From an uncultured Christensenellaceae bacterium (lineage in GTDB: Bacteria > Bacillota > Clostridia > Christensenellales > CAG-138), in assembly GCA_902475645.1 (NCBI GenBank), contig CABSAH010000072.1, positions 1 to 8,481 on the forward strand: 8,481 nt of DNA, given 5' to 3'. The number at the start of each line of letters is the position of its first letter. Position 1 is the stretch's first letter. The position numbers and the translations under genes are program-made. This document shows, one piece after another, positions 4,016 to 8,481 of the stretch. The notes beneath the pieces are model-generated. The model saw nothing but the letters and a program-made list of their open reading frames with translations. It ran no database searches and was not told the origin of the DNA.

Positions 4016-6427
4016 ATGAACAAAAAGGATAGCGATAAAAGGGAAAACGGGCATAAAAGGGGCTTTTTTGCGCTGCTGTGGCGCGTTATCCGCACGGTGT
4101 TAATCGTTGCGGCGGGCGCTTTGGCGGCGTTTTTGCTCTTTTTTGCGGTGAAGCTGCTCAATATCGATTCATGGAAGGACTTTGACCCGGACAGGATACT
4201 TTCCGCCCCGCAGACGCTTATAGTATACGACGGCGGCGACGCGGAGGCCATTCGCCTGCACGCAAAGGAGGACAGGGTATATAAGCGCATAGAGGAGCTG
4301 CCCGACCATGTGCAGAAGGCGTTCATATCCGCTGAGGATGCGCGCTTTTACAGGCACAACGGCGTTGACTTCATCCGCGTTATGGGCGCGCTGTGGACGG
4401 ATATAAAGCAGATGCGCTTTGTTCAGGGCGCAAGCACCATTACGCAGCAGCTTATAAAGCTAAGCCACCTTACGCCGGCTAAAACGATATCACGAAAGAT
4501 AGAGGAAGCCGTGCTTGCCATGCAGATGGAGCGGCTTTACGAAAAGGACGAGATACTTGAAATGTATCTCAACTATGTCTACTTCGGCGCTGGCTGCTAC
4601 GGAATAGAGGCCGCGGCGCTGAACTATTTCGGCGTGGGCGCGGGGGAGCTGAGCATTGCGCAGGCGGCGGATTTGGCGGGTATACTCAAATCGCCCTCGG
4701 CATACGCGCCGCACATAGACGGGGAAGCCTCGCTTAAACGGCGAAACACCGTTATACGGCTAATGTATGAATACGGCTATATATCCGAACAGGAGAGGGA
4801 CGAGGCCGTTGCGGAGCCGCTTATTTTGGCCGAAAAGCAGCAACAGCACCGCGGCTATTATATAGATGCCGCGCTTGAGGAGGCGCAGGGCATACTCAAT
4901 ACGGATATGGAGGAATTGCTTTGCGGCGGGTATAGGATATATACGGCAATGGACGCCGCGCTTCAATCGCTTTGCGAGCAGGCCGTGAATGAGCATGAAC
5001 TTTTTCCCAACGGATGCGCAGGCTGCCAGGCGGCGGTGGCCGTTGTGCAGCCGAATACGGGCTATGTGCTTGCCATGGTCGGCGGGCGCGGGGACGCGGG
5101 GGCAATGGCCTTCAACCGCGCATGCGATATGCGGCGGCAGCCCGGCTCGCTTATAAAGCCCATAATCGTATATGCGCCCGCGCTTGAACGGCTCAACTAC
5201 ACCGCCGCAACAATGCTGATGGATGAAAAAACGGCGTTTGGCGATTATTCGCCCAAAAACGCCGGGGATAAATACTACGGCTGGGTAACGCTTAGGGATG
5301 CCGTAAAGCGTTCGCTCAATGTGCCGGCGGTAAGGGTGCTGAGCGAATTGGGCGTTGAAAACGGCAAGGAATTTGCAAAAAGCGTGGGCGTAGAATTTGA
5401 CGAAAGCGACACGAGCCTTGCCCTTGCCCTCGGCGGGTTTTCATACGGGGTATCCCCGCTTGAAATGGCGGCGGCGTATGCGTGCTTCGCCTGCGGCGGG
5501 GAATACAGAAAAACCGCGCTTATCAGGAGCATAACCGATGCAAACGGGCAGATCCTTTATATGCATGAGGATGCGCCCGCGCGCGTGATGAGCGAGGGCA
5601 ACGCATATATATTGACAAGCATGCTGCAAAGCGTGGTAAGCGAGGGCACGGGCAAAAGGCTTGGCGAATTGAACATCGCTTTGGCGGGGAAAACGGGAAC
5701 GGTGGGTGAAGCGGAGGGCAACCGCGACGCATGGATGGCCGTATACAACCGCGAATACTCCGCCTGCGTATGGATGGGCTACGACAGCGCGCGCGACGGT
5801 TTGCTGCCGCCGAACGCCACGGGCGGAAGATATCCCGCGCTAATACTGCACAGATTGTTTTCAAGGCTGTATGCGGACGCCGCCGCGCCGGAGTTTATAA
5901 TGCCCGATACCGTTGAAAAGGTGAAGCTTGACGGCTATACGCTTAAAGGCGAGCATAGGGCCGTGCTTGCAAACGCCTTTACGCCCAAGGACAGCATTGT
6001 TAAGGAGGTTTTCATTAAGGGCACCGCGCCTGAGGAAACCACGCGGTATTGGGCCGTGCCAAGGGCCGTAAGGAGCATAAGCGTACGCCTTAACGCGGAC
6101 AATAAGCCCGTGATAACGTTCAATACGGCGGAACGGGGCATGAGCTATTGCATATACGCCGTAGCGGGCGCAAAGCGCACAATGCTTGCGCGAATATCGG
6201 GGGACGGCGAATTAAGCTATACCGATGAAGCGGCAAAGGGCGGCATGGCAAGCTATGCCGTGGCGGCGGAGCATCCAAAGCTTGCTATACTTGGCAAAAA
6301 GGCGCAGGGGCCTATGAGCCGCACGGTAAGCGTGATAGTGCCGCCGGATGCGCCGCAGCAAACAAATGTCCCCGAGCTAATGCTCGAGGACACGGAATTT
6401 TTTGATGATGAAGAAAACGCGGGTTAG
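4016..6427 (+). CDS. Class A penicillin-binding protein (bifunctional peptidoglycan glycosyltransferase/transpeptidase, PBP1A-like)
   Basis: This enzyme polymerises lipid II into glycan strands and cross-links their peptides at the outer face of the membrane. The 803-residue protein has a basic cytoplasmic N-terminus, one membrane anchor at about 26-45, and a GT51 domain with EDARFYRHNG (catalytic Glu107), GASTITQQLIK (138-148), the RKIEEAVLA motif (160-168) and a following YLN-YFG stretch. The transpeptidase domain (about 330-625) carries GSLIKP (Ser378, Lys381), SLN (Ser433, Asn435) and KTG (559-561), so both activities look intact. Residues 630-803 form a beta-rich, Ig/fibronectin-like C-terminal region ending in an acidic tail. 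The start at 4016 was chosen over an in-frame TTG at 3959 because it has a ribosome site and gives the expected short charged head. The stop overlaps the stop of the convergent alaX gene. It could be named ponA or mrcA, but sequence alone does not decide. Confidence 0.95.
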   Translation: MNKKDSDKRENGHKRGFFALLWRVIRTVLIVAAGALAAFLLFFAVKLLNIDSWKDFDPDRILSAPQTLIVYDGGDAEAIRLHAKEDRVYKRIEELPDHVQKAFISAEDARFYRHNGVDFIRVMGALWTDIKQMRFVQGASTITQQLIKLSHLTPAKTISRKIEEAVLAMQMERLYEKDEILEMYLNYVYFGAGCYGIEAAALNYFGVGAGELSIAQAADLAGILKSPSAYAPHIDGEASLKRRNTVIRLMYEYGYISEQERDEAVAEPLILAEKQQQHRGYYIDAALEEAQGILNTDMEELLCGGYRIYTAMDAALQSLCEQAVNEHELFPNGCAGCQAAVAVVQPNTGYVLAMVGGRGDAGAMAFNRACDMRRQPGSLIKPIIVYAPALERLNYTAATMLMDEKTAFGDYSPKNAGDKYYGWVTLRDAVKRSLNVPAVRVLSELGVENGKEFAKSVGVEFDESDTSLALALGGFSYGVSPLEMAAAYACFACGGEYRKTALIRSITDANGQILYMHEDAPARVMSEGNAYILTSMLQSVVSEGTGKRLGELNIALAGKTGTVGEAEGNRDAWMAVYNREYSACVWMGYDSARDGLLPPNATGGRYPALILHRLFSRLYADAAAPEFIMPDTVEKVKLDGYTLKGEHRAVLANAFTPKDSIVKEVFIKGTAPEETTRYWAVPRAVRSISVRLNADNKPVITFNTAERGMSYCIYAVAGAKRTMLARISGDGELSYTDEAAKGGMASYAVAAEHPKLAILGKKAQGPMSRTVSVIVPPDAPQQTNVPELMLEDTEFFDDEENAG

Positions 6428-7629
6428 CCCCTTAAACGGCGGTAAACGTATGCTTTAAGCTGCTCCGTCGAATCGGCCGCGCTGCCGCTTAGCTTGGCGC
6501 TGCCTTGGGCGGAATCGTCCCGCCCGCCGCCCTTGCCGCCGAACAGCGCATTCACGGCCTGAATAAGCTCGCGCATGCTTACGGATACGTCCGCCGAGCG
6601 CGCCACGCGGTAGCTTAGCGTTTCATCCTTTTGGGAAAGCACAACGGCAACCGTGCCGCCGTGCGCGCAGAGCTTTTCGCAAAGGAAACCAAGCTCATTG
6701 GCTTCAAGCCCTTCTTCAAGCGTTACCACGGCGCGCGTGCTGCCGCAAAGCGCGGCTTCGTTGGCAAGCTCCCTTGCGCGGTAATCAAGCAGCATATCCG
6801 TGCGCCGCTTGAATTCCCGCTTCATTGCGGCAAGCTCGTCGCCCTGCTTTATAACGGCGTCCACGGCCTTGTCCGCGCTTGTGCTGAAGCGGCGGGCTAT
6901 GGCGTCCATGCGCGCGCCGTCCCGCTGCATGGATAAAACGGCCCTCATGCCGCACGCAAAGCCTATCCTTACGCCGCCCTTATAGTTCATGTGGGATAAT
7001 ATCTTCAATACGCCAACCTGCCCCGCGCTTTGGCAATGCGTGCCGCAGCAGGTGCAGGAATCCACGCCGCCCGCGTAAACAACGGTTATTTCGCCCTGCA
7101 AGCCCTTGGCCTTTTTGCGTATTTCTATTGCTTCGTATTCCTCCGGCGTAACGGTTATGGTGCGGGTAGGCTCGTCCCGCTGAATGGCCTCGTTCACCTT
7201 CAATTCAAGCTCCGCTATCTGCTCCGCCGAAAGGGGCTTATCAAAATCCACCGTAACAATATCATCCGCCATATGGAAGCCAACGTTAGTGCAGCCGAAC
7301 ATGCTGTGCGCAAGGCCGGAAAGCATATGCTCGCCCGTGTGCTGCTGCGTATGGTCAAGGCGCACGGCCTCATCCGCCGCAACGTGCACGCTTTGGCCTA
7401 TATCAAGCGGCTTATCGCAGCTATGCCATATGTTACCGCCCTCCTCGCGCGCATGGGTGCAGCGGGCGGAGCCTATGTATCCGGTGTCGCTCAGCTGGCC
7501 GCCGCCTTCGGGGTATATTGCGGTGCGGTCGAGCAATATGTCGAATGTGCCGTCCGCATTGGCGCGGCAGTCCAGCACCGCTGCATCGCATTGGGTGCAG
7601 CCGTTTTGATGATATAGCTTAGCGGTCAT
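6424..7629 (-). CDS. alaX: Alanyl-tRNA editing protein AlaX, long form with DHHA1 domain
   Basis: AlaX is a free-standing relative of the AlaRS editing domain that hydrolyses Ser-tRNA(Ala) or Gly-tRNA(Ala) in the cytoplasm. The 401-residue protein has, in order: an N-terminal beta-barrel part with YPEGGGQ (39-45), the zinc-binding editing core with HTQQH (His93, His97) and CCGTH (Cys194, His198), a coiled helical linker (about 235-290), and a C-terminal DHHA1 domain with the glycine-rich FGGKGGG (363-369). Full AlaRS is 850-900 residues and would have the class II synthetase domain first; that is absent and the start is clear, so this is AlaX-L and not a truncated alaS. ATG at 7629 follows GGAGG (complement of 7635-7639) by 5 bp. 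The segment around 192-199 (CTCCGTHC) is unusually cysteine-rich. Its TAA stop overlaps the stop of the convergent PBP gene. Confidence 0.94.
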   Translation of the reverse strand: MTAKLYHQNGCTQCDAAVLDCRANADGTFDILLDRTAIYPEGGGQLSDTGYIGSARCTHAREEGGNIWHSCDKPLDIGQSVHVAADEAVRLDHTQQHTGEHMLSGLAHSMFGCTNVGFHMADDIVTVDFDKPLSAEQIAELELKVNEAIQRDEPTRTITVTPEEYEAIEIRKKAKGLQGEITVVYAGGVDSCTCCGTHCQSAGQVGVLKILSHMNYKGGVRIGFACGMRAVLSMQRDGARMDAIARRFSTSADKAVDAVIKQGDELAAMKREFKRRTDMLLDYRARELANEAALCGSTRAVVTLEEGLEANELGFLCEKLCAHGGTVAVVLSQKDETLSYRVARSADVSVSMRELIQAVNALFGGKGGGRDDSAQGSAKLSGSAADSTEQLKAYVYRRLRG

Positions 7630-7646
7630 ATATGCCTCCGGTTATT

Positions 7647-7659
7647 GCATAAAATATGC
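7647..7659. repeat. Small inverted repeat in the alaX / peptidase intergenic region
   Basis: GCATA (7647-7651) and TATGC (7655-7659) flank an AAA centre. It lies around the expected transcription start of alaX, where an operator could sit. A TTGCAT word also occurs twice in the same direction (7645-7650 and 7661-7666). It is short and AT-rich enough to arise by chance. Confidence 0.25.
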
Positions 7660-7660
7660 T

Positions 7661-7688
7661 TTGCATTATACCATAGTAATGTTATAAA
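7661..7688 (+). promoter_or_regulatory. Probable promoter of the M3 oligoendopeptidase gene
   Basis: TTGCAT (7661-7666) is followed after 16 bp by TATAAA (7683-7688); TAAAAT at 7685-7690 is an alternative with an 18-bp spacer. The leader would be about 44 nt and carry AGGGAGG at 7726-7732. The -35 overlaps the -10 of the opposite alaX promoter by two bases. Confidence 0.45.
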
Positions 7689-7693
7689 ATAAA
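7665..7693 (-). promoter_or_regulatory. Probable extended -10 promoter of alaX
   Basis: On the minus strand TATGGTATAAT contains a perfect TATAAT (7670-7665) preceded by the TATGG of an extended -10 (TRTGn) element. The -35 at 17 bp spacing is poor (TTTATT, 7693-7688), which is typical when the -10 is extended. Transcription from about 7658 would leave a leader of roughly 29 nt. Confidence 0.6.
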
Positions 7694-7738
7694 GGGAAGC
7701 CGTAAACGGGCTGAAATACAAACAAAGGGAGGCTGCAT

Positions 7739-8481
7739 ATGAAATTCAGCGAATATGCATACAAAAGGCCGGTTTTTGAGGAAGTGAAGGAGCAGCAGCT
7801 AAAGCTTATTGCCGCGCTTGGCTGCGCGGAAAGCTTCGAGCAGGCGGAAAAAACGTTTCTTGAATGCGAAAAGCTAAAGCGTTCCGTGAACACAATGGCC
7901 ACGCTTGCGTCAATACGCTTCACGCTTAACACCGCCGATGAATTCTATAAGGCGGAGCAGGATTATTGGGACGAAACAGGCCCGCTGCTTGCGGAGCTTG
8001 AAGTGAAGATGCGTGCGGCGCTGCTTGCATCCCCGTTCAAGGCGGACTTTGAAAAGAAATACGGCGAAATGCTTATAAAGAACGCGGAGCTTGCCGTAAA
8101 GAGCATGACGCCGGAGCTTATTCCGCTTATGCAGGAAGAAAACAAGCTGAACAGCGAATACAGCGCCCTTACATCAAGCATGAGCGTAACCTATCAGGGC
8201 GAGGAGTGCAACAACTACGGCCTGCTAAAATACATGGAAAACAGCGACCGTGACATTCGCCGCGGCGCGTTCCACGCATGGGCGGGATGGTTTGCGGATA
8301 ATGAAAAGAAGCTTGGCGAGCTTTACGACAAGCTTGTGCATTTAAGGCACCGCATGGGCAGGATAATGGGCTTTGACACGTTCACCCCGCTTGGATACAT
8401 GAACATGGGCCGCATGGATTACACCGCAAAGGAAGTGGCAAAATACCGCGAGCAGGTCGTAAAATACATTGTGCCCGTATG
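7739..8481 (+). CDS. M3-family oligoendopeptidase, N-terminal part (3' end outside window)
   Basis: A zinc-dependent cytoplasmic oligopeptidase of the M3 (thimet/PepF-like) family, which degrades short peptides. The first 247 codons are in the window with no stop. The start ATG at 7739 has AGGGAGG 6 bp upstream and opens with MKFSEYAYKRPVFEEVK, typical for this clade. Other recognisable stretches are TLASIRFTLNTADEFYKAE (from about residue 56), NKLNSEYSAL (residues 135-144) and LGYMNMGRMDY near 220-230. The catalytic HExxH is normally about 100 residues further on and lies beyond the edge, so activity cannot be judged. The sequence looks closer to the group often annotated 'M3 family oligoendopeptidase' than to classical PepF, so no symbol is given. 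It is transcribed divergently from alaX. Confidence 0.92.
   Translation, partial: MKFSEYAYKRPVFEEVKEQQLKLIAALGCAESFEQAEKTFLECEKLKRSVNTMATLASIRFTLNTADEFYKAEQDYWDETGPLLAELEVKMRAALLASPFKADFEKKYGEMLIKNAELAVKSMTPELIPLMQEENKLNSEYSALTSSMSVTYQGEECNNYGLLKYMENSDRDIRRGAFHAWAGWFADNEKKLGELYDKLVHLRHRMGRIMGFDTFTPLGYMNMGRMDYTAKEVAKYREQVVKYIVPV

Noticed and set aside
7030..7617. Plus-strand open frame of 195 codons opposite alaX
   Set aside because: alaX has intact zinc-binding and DHHA1 motifs on the other strand; this frame is low in information and lacks a ribosome site.
1..8481. CRISPR array, insertion sequence, phage, toxin-antitoxin or defence genes
   Set aside because: No spaced direct repeats, transposase or integrase motifs, or small toxin-like gene pairs were seen; all substantial genes are assigned to housekeeping families.

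Overview
The window looks like ordinary chromosomal core DNA from a Gram-positive, clostridia-like bacterium (Firmicutes/Bacillota). The evidence is an RqcH/NFACT protein, a GerM-type lipoprotein next to rdgB and a YsnB-like phosphoesterase (an arrangement I know from Bacillus), a DHHA1-bearing AlaX, an M3 oligoendopeptidase of the Firmicutes type, and strong GGAGG ribosome binding sites. The DNA is fairly GC-rich, yet isoleucine is mostly written ATA (19 of 27 Ile codons in rdgB plus the HutD-like gene). I cannot name a genus; a Christensenellales-like clostridium would fit but is only a guess.

Layout: (1) 1-884, the C-terminal half of rqcH, entering from the left. (2) 885-1023, a non-coding gap with an imperfect palindrome that resembles a dispersed clostridial repeat. 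(3) 1024-3065, a compact co-directional cluster: gerM-like lipoprotein, rdgB (dITP/XTP pyrophosphatase) and a YfcE/YsnB phosphodiesterase that overlaps rdgB by ATGA. (4) 3066-3265, a GC hairpin, a terminator and a tRNA-Ser(GGA) gene on the minus strand, convergent with the cluster. (5) 3266-3383, a divergent promoter region serving the tRNA and the next gene. (6) 3384-3938, a HutD/Ves-family protein. (7) 4016-6427, a complete class A penicillin-binding protein with all glycosyltransferase and transpeptidase motifs. (8) 6424-7629 on the minus strand, a long-form AlaX alanyl-tRNA editing protein whose stop codon overlaps the PBP stop. (9) 7630-7738, a divergent intergenic region with overlapping promoters. 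(10) 7739-8481, the N-terminal part of an M3-family oligoendopeptidase that runs off the right edge.

The genes form separate housekeeping units rather than one system. Two deal with translation quality: RqcH with stalled ribosomes and AlaX with mischarged tRNA-Ala. RdgB cleans the nucleotide pool, the class A PBP builds cell wall, and the GerM-like lipoprotein probably acts at the cell envelope or in sporulation. I saw no mobile element, CRISPR array, phage gene or defence system, and no convincing undescribed system. The points most worth checking are the missing rph between gerM and rdgB, the dispersed-repeat-like palindrome, the stand-alone HutD gene with its own strong promoter, and the overlapping divergent promoters of alaX and the peptidase gene.
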